From assembly GCF_003337715.1 (NCBI RefSeq), contig NZ_QPIX01000001.1:550682-614681 (forward strand): a DNA stretch of 64,000 nt, written 5' to 3'. Of this stretch, positions 17,205-30,160 are shown in pieces (position 1 is the first letter of the stretch; each line of letters starts with the position of its first letter). The position numbers were made by a program, and so were the translations under genes. Under the pieces are notes generated by a model. It was not told the origin of the DNA, did no database searches, and was given only the letters and a program-made list of their open reading frames with translations. This DNA comes from Ciceribacter lividus. GTDB taxonomy: Bacteria > Pseudomonadota > Alphaproteobacteria > Rhizobiales > Rhizobiaceae.

Positions 17205-17624
17205 TTGAGTGAGAAGATCGATCTTAGCAATTATGTGCTCTCGGAAGACGATGAGTTCATGAACGCGAACCAACGGGCCTACTTCCGCGCAAAGCTCATA
17301 GCCTGGAAAAACGACATCCTTCGCGAGGCCCGCGAAACGCTCGACCATCTTGCCGAGGAAAGTGCCAACCACCCCGATCTCGCCGATCGCGCATCGTCGG
17401 AGACGGACCGTGCCATCGAGCTTCGGGCCCGTGACCGGCAGCGCAAGCTGATCTCCAAGATCGACGCGGCGCTGCAGCGTATCGAGGACGGCACCTACGG
17501 GTATTGCGAGGAGACCGGTGAGCCGATCGGACTGAAGCGTCTGGACGCCCGCCCGATCGCCACGTTGTCGATCGAGGCGCAGGAGCGCCACGAGCGACGC
17601 GAAAAGGTTTACCGGGACGAGTGA
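17205..17624 (+). CDS. dksA: DksA-type RNA polymerase-binding transcription factor with degenerate zinc finger
   Basis: 139 aa. The N-terminal coiled coil (about 20-95) carries the DksA hallmark region (ESANHPDLADRASSETDRAI), including acidic tip residues that enter the RNA polymerase secondary channel; the C-terminal zinc-ribbon region (GTYGYCEETGEPI...LDARPIATLS) keeps only one of the four cysteines (Cys101), as in other alphaproteobacterial DksA proteins. TTG 17205 is preferred over ATG 17184 because AGGAG (17193-17197) lies 7 bases before it and the protein then begins MSEKIDLSNYVLS. The 17040-17160 leader is strongly AT-rich and probably contains the promoter. A terminator follows. Confidence 0.93.
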   Translation: MSEKIDLSNYVLSEDDEFMNANQRAYFRAKLIAWKNDILREARETLDHLAEESANHPDLADRASSETDRAIELRARDRQRKLISKIDAALQRIEDGTYGYCEETGEPIGLKRLDARPIATLSIEAQERHERREKVYRDE

Positions 17625-17635
17625 CCGGATTTCGA

Positions 17636-17662
17636 AGCCCGCTCCTCGGAGCGGGCTTTTTT
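17636..17662 (+). terminator. dksA terminator
   Basis: 9-bp stem AGCCCGCTC/GAGCGGGCT (17636-17644 with 17649-17657), tetraloop CTCG, then a T run to 17662. Confidence 0.92.
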
Positions 17663-17719
17663 GTCACGCCGCCGCTTCTCCGTTCGGCGCGGGCAGGACT
17701 GCGGCGGCAATCGTGAAGG

Positions 17720-18985
17720 TCAGCCGTCGCGGCTCGCCGACATTTCTCCGAATATGCGGGCGATTTCCTTCTGCAGGCTCGGCTCTTCAGCGACATCGGA
17801 AGGGCGGTTGCCGGCGACGTCCACCTTCGGTGCGCCGACGACCGGCGGAATGCCGACGGGGCGTTCGGGCCTGATCGCGGGTGCGGCGGCGATGTCGCTC
17901 GCAGGGACAGGCGCCGCCGACGCAGTTGCCGCGAGGTGGCGCTCCATCTCTTCTTCCAGAACCCGTTCGAAATCGCTCGGGATTCGCTGTGTCGGTGCCT
18001 CGTCCACCTTTGGTTCTTCCAGGGAAGGCTGCGGCTCGGGAGCGAGTTCCGGCTCCGTCGCGGTCGTCTCCGTCAATTCCGGCATGACGCGGCCACGAGC
18101 CGCTTCGAGGATATCCTCAGCCCGGGCGGAAGCGAGCGAAACATCACTGTCTTGCGTCGGGGCGGCCGGCGCGGCGGCTTCCACAGGCTGGGTGGGGGCC
18201 GCAACCGCGGCAGGTGTCGCCGCGGTCATCGACGGGCGGCTCGGAGGCAGAACCGGCAGAGGTTCGACCGGTGATGCGGCCGTCATTTCGGACTTTGGTG
18301 GTTCCGTTGCTGCGACGACCGGTACGATCGTGACCGGGGCGTCATCCCTGACGAGTGCGGGGGCGGCTACAGGCTGGACGGGCGCCGGGCTCGGCGGCGG
18401 TGCGGACGCGGCTATGTCTGCGGCCGGAACTGGCTGTGGCGCCGGCTGCTTTCTCAGCGCCGGCTCGATTGCCGCGGCCGGTTTGACCGGTGCCGGCGGC
18501 TGTCGCGGCGGTTCGCGACGAATGGGTGCCGCGACCGGCTCCGGCCTGTTTGCCGGGAGCTCGGGCTCGGGACGGATGGCGGCGATTGCCGCCGCCGGTT
18601 TGGGGATCGCCACAGGCTCGCGATCACCCGGCCGGTCTTCGTGTGTGAGCGGGACGGCCTGCGACGGCGACACGGGCGTGGCCGAAAGATAGGCGCGTTC
18701 GTCGCCGATCCCGCTTTCGATGACGATGTCGGTCGGCCCGCCGATCATGACGAGATGTTCGACATTGTCGCGGCGCACGAGCACGAGGCGGCGGCGCGCG
18801 TCTACCGCGGCGGCATCGAGGACCTGCAGGCGCGGCTGCCTGTTGCGTCCGCCGCGCACGAAGGGCGAGGGTGCCCGCTTGCGCAGCAGCCAGAGTACGA
18901 TGAACAGGCACAGGAGCGCCAGGCTGACACCCAGTGCCGCGACCAGGAAACGATTGCCGTAAGCGGCGACGAGTTCTTCGATCAT
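17720..18985 (-). CDS. FliO-like membrane protein with long Pro/Ala-rich tail
   Basis: 421 aa. One transmembrane helix (about 11-34, in LVAALGVSLALLCLFIVLWLL), then a FliO-like segment (LQVLDAAAVDARRRLVLVRRDNVEHLVMIGGPTD), then nearly 300 residues of disordered Pro/Ala/Glu-rich sequence, ending in a short helix (QKEIARIFGEMSASRD). FliO proper belongs to the flagellar export apparatus, but no flagellar genes are near; many rhizobia have such a stand-alone gene beside cckA. ATG 18985 is supported by GGAGG 6 bases upstream; the open frame runs 120 bases further. Divergent from cckA. Function unknown; FliO-like is a domain label only. Confidence 0.8.
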   Translation of the reverse strand: MIEELVAAYGNRFLVAALGVSLALLCLFIVLWLLRKRAPSPFVRGGRNRQPRLQVLDAAAVDARRRLVLVRRDNVEHLVMIGGPTDIVIESGIGDERAYLSATPVSPSQAVPLTHEDRPGDREPVAIPKPAAAIAAIRPEPELPANRPEPVAAPIRREPPRQPPAPVKPAAAIEPALRKQPAPQPVPAADIAASAPPPSPAPVQPVAAPALVRDDAPVTIVPVVAATEPPKSEMTAASPVEPLPVLPPSRPSMTAATPAAVAAPTQPVEAAAPAAPTQDSDVSLASARAEDILEAARGRVMPELTETTATEPELAPEPQPSLEEPKVDEAPTQRIPSDFERVLEEEMERHLAATASAAPVPASDIAAAPAIRPERPVGIPPVVGAPKVDVAGNRPSDVAEEPSLQKEIARIFGEMSASRDG

Positions 18986-19263
18986 GTCGGCCCTCCTTTT
19001 TCCCGCTTTGTGGCAGAAGACCGCCGGCAGCGCAATGCGATCACCGGGCAACGTCCTCCCGCAGGCGCTCGCGAACAATCCGGTTGCCCGGATGTTCTGC
19101 GTCAAATGCGGCTTTCCTGTGGGATTGCCTGTGTATGGCAGACCTCAAACTGTGGGGGCGGAGCTTTTTGCCGTACCTGCAACTTGCTAAACATGGCAGA
19201 AAGGTCCGATTCTGCCGATCTTCACGAGTAGGCGGATTGTCGGGCGGTAACGACGAGGCGTTC

Positions 19264-21864
19264 ATGACGAGATTGCAACAGGCCGGCGAAAGCGATGCGC
19301 CCTTGGTCGACCGGGGTAACCGGTCCGGTGCGGCCATACGCATCATCGTGTTGGCGGTCGTGCTGCTCGCCGCCGCGGTCGCCTTCGTCCTCTTCAAGGA
19401 TCAGCTCGAGAACGAATTCGTCCTCGGTATCCTCGGCGTGCTGGCGATGATGGGAATATTCTTCCTCGTCTCGGCGATGATCGGCTTCGTCGCCGTGATG
19501 CCGCAGTCGCAGTCCGACACGCTGGCCCGCAGCTTTCTCGCGAGCCAGCCAGAAGGTACGCTGATCACCGACGACAACGGCCGCATCGTTTTCGCAAACG
19601 CGGCCTACGGGCGGATCACCGGCGCCAGGAAGGCGACCGAAGTACAGACGCTGGAGGCTCTGCTCTCGCGCCATCGCGAATCGAGCGAGGCACTCTATCG
19701 GCTCGCCAACGGTTTGCGCACGGGCCGCGAGGGCTATGAGGAGTTTCGGCTCCTGAAGCCGCTCGGTCCGGTGACCGGCAGCGGCTCCGGCGCCCACTGG
19801 TATCGGCTGAAGGCGCGGCTGCTGCCGCTCGAAGGCAGCGTCAAGGTGCTGCAGATCTGGCAGATCACCGACATCACGTCGGAGCGCGAGGACCAGGAGC
19901 GCTTCTTCAAGGAACTGCAGCACGCGATCGACTATCTCGATCACGCGCCGGCGGGATTCTTCTCGGCCGGGCGAAAGGGCGAGATCTACTATCTCAATGC
20001 GACGCTCGCCGAATGGCTCGGCATCGATCTCACGCAGTTCTCTCCGGGTTCGCTCACCGTTGCCGAACTGGTCGCGGGCGAGGGAATGGCGCTCATCGAA
20101 TCGGTACAGGCGGCGCCCGGCTCGACCAAGACGGAGACCTTCGATCTCGACCTGCGCTGCGCCAACGGCCAAAGCCTGCCGGTGCGGCTCATTCATCGCG
20201 TCCGTGCCGCCCGCGACGGTGCGCCGGGCGAAAGCCGCTCGATCGTGCTGGCGCGGCGGGACGACCACAGCGGCGACCAGTCGGCGTCGATCGCCTCGAT
20301 GCGGTTCACGCGCTTCTTCAACAACACGCCGATGGCGATCGCCTCCGTCGACGGCGAGGGCCGAATTCTCCGGACCAACGCGCCCTTCCTCAAGCTCTTC
20401 TCGGACCTCGTCGGTCGCGACGACGTCGATCGCGGTGCGAGCCTCGACGTGGTTTTCCACGAGAGCGAACGCGAACGTTTCAACCAAGCGCTTGCGGCGG
20501 CGAAGAACCGTCAGGTGGATATCGCGCCGATCGACAGCCGGCATCCGAACAACGAGACGCGGCATTTCCGTTTCTACGTCAACGCGGTCATTGACCAGAG
20601 CGACGAGGCGCCGGAAGAGGCGGCGATCGTCTATGCGGTCGATGTGACCGACCAGAAGGCGCTCGAAACCCAGATGGCGCAGACGCAGAAGATGAATGCG
20701 GTCGGAACGCTCGCCGGCGGTATCGCCCACGACTTCAACAACGTGCTGACGGCGATCCTGCTTTCCTCCGACCATCTCCTGCTGCAGGCCCGGCCGTCGG
20801 ACGCGAGCTTCGCAGACCTGATGGAGATCAAGCGCAACGCCAACCGCGCTGCCGTGCTGGTGCGGCAATTGCTCGCCTTCTCACGCAAGCAGACGATGCG
20901 CCCGTCGGTGCTGAACCTCACCGATGTCATCGGCGACCTGCGCATGCTGGTCGACCGCCTGATCTCGGGTACGGCGGTGAAGCTCCAGGTCGACTACGGC
21001 CGCGACCTATGGCCGGTGAAGACCGACCTTTCGCAGTTCGAGCAGGTGCTGATCAATCTCTGTGTGAACGCGCGCGATGCCATGCCGCAGGGCGGCACGA
21101 TCACCATTTCCACCCGCAACATCAAGGCGGAACAGGCCGCCGCCTACCACTACCGTGAACTGCCTGCCGAAGAGTTCGTGCTGGTCGAGGTGGCCGACAC
21201 CGGAACAGGGATCGCGCCGGAGATCATGGAGAAGATCTTCGAGCCCTTCTTCACCACCAAGGAAGTGGGGAAGGGGACGGGGCTCGGTCTCGCGATGGTC
21301 TACGGGATCGTCAAGCAGTCCGGCGGCTACATCTATCCCGAATCCGAGGTCGGCAAGGGAACCGCCTTCCGCATCTTCCTGCCGCGGCACGTGGCCGAGA
21401 TCGTTCCTGTTCCGGCCGGCGGCGAGGCCGGAGCCGCGGATACCGAAGCGCGTCCGGCGGCGGTTTCGGAGCCCGCCGACCTCACCGGCAAGTCGGCGGT
21501 CGTTCTCCTCGTCGAGGACGAGGAGGCGGTGCGACGCGGCGGCAAGCGCATGCTGGAGACCCGCGGATACACGGTGCACGAGGCCGGCTCGGGCGTCGAG
21601 GCGCTCGACATCATGGACGAGCTCGACGGCGCCGTGGACATCGTCGTCTCCGACGTCGTCATGCCGGAAATGGACGGACCGACGCTGCTGCGGGAACTAC
21701 GCAAGAAATATCCGGACCTGAAATTCATCTTCGTCTCGGGCTATGCCGAGGACGCGTTCGCCCGCAACCTGCCGGCCGACGCCAAGTTCGGCTTTCTGCC
21801 GAAGCCGTTCTCGCTGAAGCAGCTCGCCGTCGCGGTTCGTGAAATGCTGGACGGGGACGACTGA
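19264..21864 (+). CDS. cckA: Cell-cycle hybrid histidine kinase CckA
   Basis: Inner-membrane sensor kinase/phosphatase that, through ChpT, controls CtrA and CpdR phosphorylation in alphaproteobacteria. 866 aa: two transmembrane helices (about 20-40 and 50-75), tandem PAS domains (about 90-460), HisKA dimerization domain with [14 protein letters not shown] (His 489), HATPase with N box [12 protein letters not shown]1 DTGTGIAPE and G2 [14 protein letters not shown] (near 670), and a C-terminal receiver ([11 protein letters not shown] onward) with acceptor Asp about 797 in [14 protein letters not shown] 19264 (MTRLQQAGE) is chosen; an upstream in-frame ATG at 19135 lacks a ribosome site. Divergent from the FliO-like gene. 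No CtrA box was found in its own 278-base promoter gap. Confidence 0.95.
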   Translation: MTRLQQAGESDAPLVDRGNRSGAAIRIIVLAVVLLAAAVAFVLFKDQLENEFVLGILGVLAMMGIFFLVSAMIGFVAVMPQSQSDTLARSFLASQPEGTLITDDNGRIVFANAAYGRITGARKATEVQTLEALLSRHRESSEALYRLANGLRTGREGYEEFRLLKPLGPVTGSGSGAHWYRLKARLLPLEGSVKVLQIWQITDITSEREDQERFFKELQHAIDYLDHAPAGFFSAGRKGEIYYLNATLAEWLGIDLTQFSPGSLTVAELVAGEGMALIESVQAAPGSTKTETFDLDLRCANGQSLPVRLIHRVRAARDGAPGESRSIVLARRDDHSGDQSASIASMRFTRFFNNTPMAIASVDGEGRILRTNAPFLKLFSDLVGRDDVDRGASLDVVFHESERERFNQALAAAKNRQVDIAPIDSRHPNNETRHFRFYVNAVIDQSDEAPEEAAIVYAVDVTDQKALETQMAQTQKMNAVGTLAGGIAHDFNNVLTAILLSSDHLLLQARPSDASFADLMEIKRNANRAAVLVRQLLAFSRKQTMRPSVLNLTDVIGDLRMLVDRLISGTAVKLQVDYGRDLWPVKTDLSQFEQVLINLCVNARDAMPQGGTITISTRNIKAEQAAAYHYRELPAEEFVLVEVADTGTGIAPEIMEKIFEPFFTTKEVGKGTGLGLAMVYGIVKQSGGYIYPESEVGKGTAFRIFLPRHVAEIVPVPAGGEAGAADTEARPAAVSEPADLTGKSAVVLLVEDEEAVRRGGKRMLETRGYTVHEAGSGVEALDIMDELDGAVDIVVSDVVMPEMDGPTLLRELRKKYPDLKFIFVSGYAEDAFARNLPADAKFGFLPKPFSLKQLAVAVREMLDGDD

Positions 21865-21942
21865 ACAGCGACGTTTCGGTGTCGTGCACGCAGGCAGGTC
21901 GTGTGAGAGACGAGGGAAGAAGTGACCAAGTCGGCGAAGGAC

Positions 21943-21974
21943 TGACGTAGCGGAATGTATCTCCCGCTACGTTA
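21943..21974. terminator. Hairpin between convergent cckA and psuG
   Basis: 9-bp perfect stem ACGTAGCGG/CCGCTACGT (21945-21953 with 21964-21972), extendable by two weak pairs, with a 10-base loop. No T-tract on either side, so termination by this hairpin alone is uncertain. Confidence 0.5.
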
Positions 21975-21993
21975 CCTATGATCGCGAGGGTGC

Positions 21994-22920
21994 TCAGTCG
22001 TTCATCGCGACGGCGATTTCCGCAGCGAGGCGGGCATTGTTCTCGACCAGCGCGATATTGGTCTTGAGGCTGCGGCCGGCGGTCAGATGGAAGATGTTGT
22101 CGAGCAGGAACGGCGTCACGTCCTTGCCCGTCACCTCTTCGCGCTCGGCACTGGCGAGCGCGCGACCGATATAGATCTCCATCTCCTCGCGGGGGATTTC
22201 GTGTTCCTCCGGCACCGGATTGGCGATCAGCATGCCGCCCTCGATGCCGAGTTGCTCGCGCATCCGCTGGAAATTGGCGATGGCCGCGGGGCTGGAGAGC
22301 GAGAGCGGGCTGCGCAGGCCGGAATCGCGCGACCAGAAGGCGGGAAACTCCTCGCTGTCGTAGGTGACGACCGGAACGCCGCGCGTTTCCAGGAATTCGA
22401 GCGTCTTCGGAATGTCGAGGATCGCCTTCGGTCCCGCGGAAACGACGATGACCGGCGTGCGGGCGAGCTCTTCGAGGTCGGCCGAGATGTCGAGGCTTTC
22501 CTCGGCGCCGCGATGGACGCCGCCGATGCCGCCAGTGGCGAAGACCGAGATGCCGGCGCGGCTCGCGGCGATCATGGTCGCCGCCACCGTCGTTGCGCCG
22601 CTGCGGCGTTCGGCGAGCGCGAAGGCGATGTCGGCGCGCGAGAGCTTCATGACGCCGGTCATCTGCGCAAGCGTCGCGATCTGCGTATCCTCGAGGCCGA
22701 TGTGCAGGATGCCGTCGATGACTGCGATGGTCGCCGGCACGGCGCCCTTCTCGCGAATGATCGCTTCGACGCTGCGCGCCATCTCCAGATTGCCTGGGAA
22801 GGGCATGCCATGGGTGATGATCGTCGATTCCAGCGCCACGATCGGCGCGCCGCGGACCTTGGCGGCGGCGACTTCCTTCGAATAGACGATCGGCAGCAGG
22901 GGCGAAATGGCTTTGGTCAT
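21994..22920 (-). CDS. psuG: Pseudouridine-5'-phosphate glycosidase
   Basis: Cleaves the C-glycosidic bond of pseudouridine 5'-phosphate to uracil and ribose 5-phosphate (reversible). 308 aa, the normal family length. Visible hallmarks are ALESTIITHGMPFPGN near residues 29-43, KLSRADIAFAL, GATTVAATMIAA, VFATGGIGGVHRGAE near 125-140, the catalytic-site region VVSAGPKAILD, and the late TPFLLDNIFHLTAGRSLKTN. Start ATG 22920 (MTKAISPLL). The kinase gene ends 28 bases upstream, so the two are an operon, as expected for pseudouridine salvage (kinase then glycosidase). No pseudouridine transporter gene is adjacent. Confidence 0.96.
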   Translation of the reverse strand: MTKAISPLLPIVYSKEVAAAKVRGAPIVALESTIITHGMPFPGNLEMARSVEAIIREKGAVPATIAVIDGILHIGLEDTQIATLAQMTGVMKLSRADIAFALAERRSGATTVAATMIAASRAGISVFATGGIGGVHRGAEESLDISADLEELARTPVIVVSAGPKAILDIPKTLEFLETRGVPVVTYDSEEFPAFWSRDSGLRSPLSLSSPAAIANFQRMREQLGIEGGMLIANPVPEEHEIPREEMEIYIGRALASAEREEVTGKDVTPFLLDNIFHLTAGRSLKTNIALVENNARLAAEIAVAMND

Positions 22921-22948
22921 GGGAGGTTCCGGGTTTCAAGACTGCAGG

Positions 22949-23893
22949 TCATGACAGGATTTTCGCGTCCGGCACAAGGGGCATATACGAATTGGCGAGA
23001 TCGCGGGAGAGGTTTTCCGCGGTTGCGTGCGGCGAGCGAAGGGTAATGGCCGCAAGCGCGGCTCCGTGACGCAGTGCCTCGCCGAGGCCGCAGCCTTCGA
23101 TGCGGGCCGAGATGACGCCGGACGCAAAGGCGTCGCCGGCGCCGGTGACGTCGACCACGTTGTCGAGCCGCGGCGGCGACAGGATCGCTGTTGCGGTCTC
23201 ATCGAACGCCACGACGGCCCCGGCGCCGCAGGTGACGACGCCGCCCCTGAGGCCCTTTTCCCGCAGAAGCGCGGGCCAGTCGGCCGGATCATCGGGGCGG
23301 GCGCCGGTGAGGGCCTCGGCCTCCGCCGCGTTCATGAACAGCATGGTGAGGTCCGCAAGGGAGGGCAGCAGACGCACGACCTTCGCCGGCGAAATCGCGA
23401 TCGCGAAGACCGGCAGGCCACGCGCGGCGGCGGCGTCGGTGAGCGCTGTGAGCGTCTCCGCCGGCAGATTGGCGTCGCAGAGCACGTGGCGTGCTTCGCC
23501 GAGCGCGGCGCGGAAGGAGAGGGTGCGGGTACGGCGTGGCCCGAACAGGTCGTAGAGGTCCATATCGGCAAGCGCGATGACGAGATTGCCGTCCGCCTCC
23601 AGGATCGCCGTGTAGCTCGGCGTGGCGCGGTCGAGAAAGACGACCGGACAATCGTCGATGCCGACGCGGAGGGCTTCGCCCGAGACGGCCATGCCCGCCG
23701 CATCACCGCCGCGCGGCGCGATCAGCCTGACCTCGTGGCCGAGCCGGGCGAGATTGCGGGCAGCGTTGAAGCCGCCGCCGCCCGGTTCCTCGAACCAGCG
23801 GCCGGGATTGCTCGCCCCCATGACAGTCGTGCCGGCGATCCGGCCGCGGCGGTCGATATGGGCGCCGCCGACGACGAGAAGGGAACCACTCAT
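22949..23893 (-). CDS. PfkB-family sugar kinase, probably pseudouridine kinase
   Basis: 314 aa ribokinase-family enzyme: N-terminal VVGGAHIDRRG, Gly-rich EPGGGGFNAARNLARLG (signature 1), and C-terminal VVDVTGAGDAFASGV with catalytic Asp (signature 2). Because it immediately precedes psuG on the same strand, the likely substrate is pseudouridine, phosphorylated to pseudouridine 5'-phosphate for PsuG. Another nucleoside or sugar cannot be excluded from sequence alone. ATG 23893 (MSGSLLVVGG) is chosen; the frame is open to 23986. Confidence 0.88.
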   Translation of the reverse strand: MSGSLLVVGGAHIDRRGRIAGTTVMGASNPGRWFEEPGGGGFNAARNLARLGHEVRLIAPRGGDAAGMAVSGEALRVGIDDCPVVFLDRATPSYTAILEADGNLVIALADMDLYDLFGPRRTRTLSFRAALGEARHVLCDANLPAETLTALTDAAAARGLPVFAIAISPAKVVRLLPSLADLTMLFMNAAEAEALTGARPDDPADWPALLREKGLRGGVVTCGAGAVVAFDETATAILSPPRLDNVVDVTGAGDAFASGVISARIEGCGLGEALRHGAALAAITLRSPHATAENLSRDLANSYMPLVPDAKILS

Positions 23894-24040
23894 GCGCGCT
23901 TCCCGGAGCATTGCAAGCGCGACGAATCGCAAGCGGCCGCAAGTGCGGCGAAAGCACGGTGGGGCATGAGCGACGGTACATGGCATGTCGCCTGAAACAT
24001 AAAGTGAACATCCTGCGAAATCGCAAGTCTATTCAGCAGG

Positions 24041-24080
24041 TTGAACAGGGATTGCCAGATGAGAACAAAACGTGTACACA
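24041..24080 (+). promoter_or_regulatory. Predicted recA promoter
   Basis: TTGCCA at 24052-24057 and TACACA at 24075-24080 with 17-base spacing form a plausible sigma-70 promoter that encloses the LexA operator; TTGAAC at 24041 is an alternative -35. Inferred from hexamers only. Confidence 0.5.
24063..24077 (+). promoter_or_regulatory. LexA operator (SOS box) of recA
   Basis: GAAC-AAAACGT-GTAC, the GAAC-N7-GTAC arrangement established by mutagenesis for the Rhizobium etli recA operator (alphaproteobacterial LexA consensus GAAC-N7-GAAC, i.e. GTTC-N7-GTTC on the other strand). The overlapping TTG-N11-CAA (24052-24068), first proposed for R. etli, is also present. It lies 60 bases upstream of the recA start. 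Confidence 0.85.
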
Positions 24081-24136
24081 TGGTCCGTCGGCTGCTTCAT
24101 TGCCTATGCGGCTTCAATAACCTAAAGGTGGATCGA

Positions 24137-25225
24137 ATGGCACAAAATTCTTTGCGGCTCGTAGAGGACAAATCGGTGGACAAAAGCAAGGCACTTGAAG
24201 CGGCACTTTCGCAGATCGAGCGAAATTTCGGCAAGGGCTCGATCATGAAGCTCGGCGCGAACGAGAGCGTGGTCGAGATCGAGACGGTTTCCACCGGGTC
24301 GCTGAGCCTCGACATCGCGCTCGGCATCGGTGGCCTGCCGAAGGGGCGCATCGTCGAGATTTACGGTCCCGAAAGCTCGGGCAAGACGACGCTCGCACTG
24401 CAGACGATCGCCGAATCGCAGAAGAAGGGCGGTATCTGCGCCTTCGTCGACGCCGAGCACGCACTCGATCCGGTCTATGCCCGCAAGCTCGGGGTCGACC
24501 TGCAGAACCTCCTCATTTCACAGCCTGACACCGGCGAACAGGCGCTCGAAATCACCGACACGCTGGTGCGCTCGGGCGCGATCGACGTGCTCGTCGTCGA
24601 CTCGGTCGCCGCACTCACGCCGCGCGCCGAAATCGAGGGCGAGATGGGCGACAACCTGCCGGGCATGCAGGCCCGCCTTATGAGCCAGGCGCTGCGCAAG
24701 CTCACCGCCTCGATCTCCCGCTCGAACTGCATGGTCATCTTCATCAACCAGATCCGCATGAAGATCGGCGTGATGTTCGGTTCGCCGGAAACGACGACCG
24801 GCGGTAATGCCCTCAAGTTCTACGCCTCCGTTCGCCTCGACATCCGCCGCATCGGCGCCGTCAAGGAGCGCGAGGAGGTCGTCGGCAACCAGACGCGCGT
24901 GAAGGTCGTCAAGAACAAGATGGCGCCGCCCTTCAAGCAGGTCGAGTTCGACATCATGTACGGCGAGGGCGTCTCCAAAACCGGCGAGCTCGTCGATCTC
25001 GGCGTCAAGGCCGGGATCGTCGAGAAGTCCGGTGCCTGGTTCTCCTACAACAGCCAGCGGCTCGGTCAGGGACGTGAGAATGCCAAGACTTTCCTGCGGG
25101 ACAATCCGGAGCTCGCCCAGGAGATCGAGATGGCGTTGCGTCAGAATGCCGGGCTGATCGCCGATCGTTTCCTGCAGAATGGTGGCCCGGACGCCGGCGA
25201 CGGTGATGGTTCCGCGGATATGTGA
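24137..25225 (+). CDS. recA: Recombinase A
   Basis: DNA strand-exchange ATPase and LexA co-protease of the SOS response. 362 aa, the normal rhizobial length. Walker [10 protein letters not shown] at about residue 76, Walker [10 protein letters not shown], loop L1 ([22 protein letters not shown] begins there), [22 protein letters not shown] (L2 region), and the NKMAPPFKQ region of the C-terminal domain. ATG 24137 begins [16 protein letters not shown] with AGGTGG upstream; the frame is open to 24041 without another good start. LexA operator upstream and terminator downstream make it a single-gene SOS unit. Confidence 0.98.
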   Translation: MAQNSLRLVEDKSVDKSKALEAALSQIERNFGKGSIMKLGANESVVEIETVSTGSLSLDIALGIGGLPKGRIVEIYGPESSGKTTLALQTIAESQKKGGICAFVDAEHALDPVYARKLGVDLQNLLISQPDTGEQALEITDTLVRSGAIDVLVVDSVAALTPRAEIEGEMGDNLPGMQARLMSQALRKLTASISRSNCMVIFINQIRMKIGVMFGSPETTTGGNALKFYASVRLDIRRIGAVKEREEVVGNQTRVKVVKNKMAPPFKQVEFDIMYGEGVSKTGELVDLGVKAGIVEKSGAWFSYNSQRLGQGRENAKTFLRDNPELAQEIEMALRQNAGLIADRFLQNGGPDAGDGDGSADM

Positions 25226-25255
25226 TCCGCAATCATTTCAACGACCGACAGAGCG

Positions 25256-25292
25256 CCGGTCCGATATCGGAAGATGTCGGGCCGGTTTTTTT
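25256..25292 (+). terminator. recA terminator
   Basis: 9-bp stem CCGGTCCGA/TCGGGCCGG (25256-25264 with 25277-25285, one G-U pair) followed by seven T residues (25286-25292). Confidence 0.9.
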
Positions 25293-25381
25293 CCGTGCGG
25301 CTGGACAGTGCCGGTCACGGACGATAAAAGCCTTTGGTTTTTAGGCTTTGGCCGGCATCCGGCAGCAATGAAGGGCGTGAC

Positions 25382-28045
<2,664 letters not shown>

Positions 28046-28134
28046 GGCGGCGGCGTCACGGGCGCAAATCGGCTCGGCATTTTCGAAATCTTCATGCTTG
28101 CCGTATAAGGCGGTCGAGACGAATTGGGGATGCC

Positions 28135-29382
<1,248 letters not shown>

Positions 29383-29410
29383 TCGACGGCGACCCGATAT
29401 CCGTTGCGGA

Positions 29411-30034
29411 TCAGGCCTTCTGCATGGCCTGCATGGCAGCATTGTCGAGCGACCGGGCGCGCGCGGCAGCCGGCCGATCGGTCACCCGGGCGAGGTAGGT
29501 CTCGAAGGCGGGACGCCGTTCGATCGACTCCATATGCAGACCCCAGCCGATTTGAGATCCGACATAGACATCGGCGGCGGTAAAGCGGTCGCCGGCGACG
29601 AAGGGCGTTCGAGAAACGGCATATTCGAGCGTGTCCATCACGTCCTCGAAGGAGCCGTAACCGATCATGCCCCGCCTGTCAGCGGGAACCTCGAAGCCGA
29701 GGGCGCGGTTGGACGTTGCAGCCTCCAGCGGACCTGCCGCGAAGAAGAGCCAGCGATAGTAGCTGCCGCGCTTGTTCGCCGGCGGCGCGAGACCCGCGTC
29801 CGGGAAGGCGTCGGCGAGATAGACGCAGATGGCCGCGCATTCGGTGACCACCGTCTCGCCGTGGCGGATCGAAGGCACCTTGCCCATCGGGTTGACGGCG
29901 CGATATTCGGGCGACTTCATCGGTGCGCCGAAGGGCACGATCTCGGTCCGGTACGGTTCCCCGATCTCCTCCAGCATCCAGCGGACGATGCGTCCGCGCG
30001 ACATCGGATTGGTGTAGAAGGTCAGTTCCGTCAT
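29411..30034 (-). CDS. Glutathione S-transferase family protein
   Basis: 207 aa. N-terminal thioredoxin-like domain (1-75) begins MTELTFYTNPMSRGRIVRWMLEE, with Ser in the NPMSRGR turn as the likely thiol-contacting residue, and has the conserved cis-Pro segment GKVPSIRHGETVVTECAAI. The all-helical C-terminal domain (85-200) contains FVAGDRFTAADVYVG, the conserved GST core motif. GGAGG lies upstream of ATG 30034. Electrophile or substrate unknown. Single gene, convergent with the diguanylate cyclase gene. Confidence 0.92.
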   Translation of the reverse strand: MTELTFYTNPMSRGRIVRWMLEEIGEPYRTEIVPFGAPMKSPEYRAVNPMGKVPSIRHGETVVTECAAICVYLADAFPDAGLAPPANKRGSYYRWLFFAAGPLEAATSNRALGFEVPADRRGMIGYGSFEDVMDTLEYAVSRTPFVAGDRFTAADVYVGSQIGWGLHMESIERRPAFETYLARVTDRPAAARARSLDNAAMQAMQKA

Positions 30035-30112
30035 GCGCAATCCTCCTCTGTGCTGATATCGCGGTTTCGCGTGGACGGAAGTTGAGCGCTCAACGCGAGC
30101 ACACGCAACAAA

Positions 30113-30137
30113 AAAACCCGGCACGAGGCCGGGTTTT
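30113..30137 (-). terminator. icd terminator
   Basis: 10-bp perfect stem AAAACCCGGC/GCCGGGTTTT (30113-30122 with 30128-30137), 5-base loop, with further A residues to the left that read as U on the minus strand, 24 bases beyond the icd stop. Confidence 0.92.
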
Positions 30138-30160
30138 CGTCATTTTCCGGTGCCGATGGC

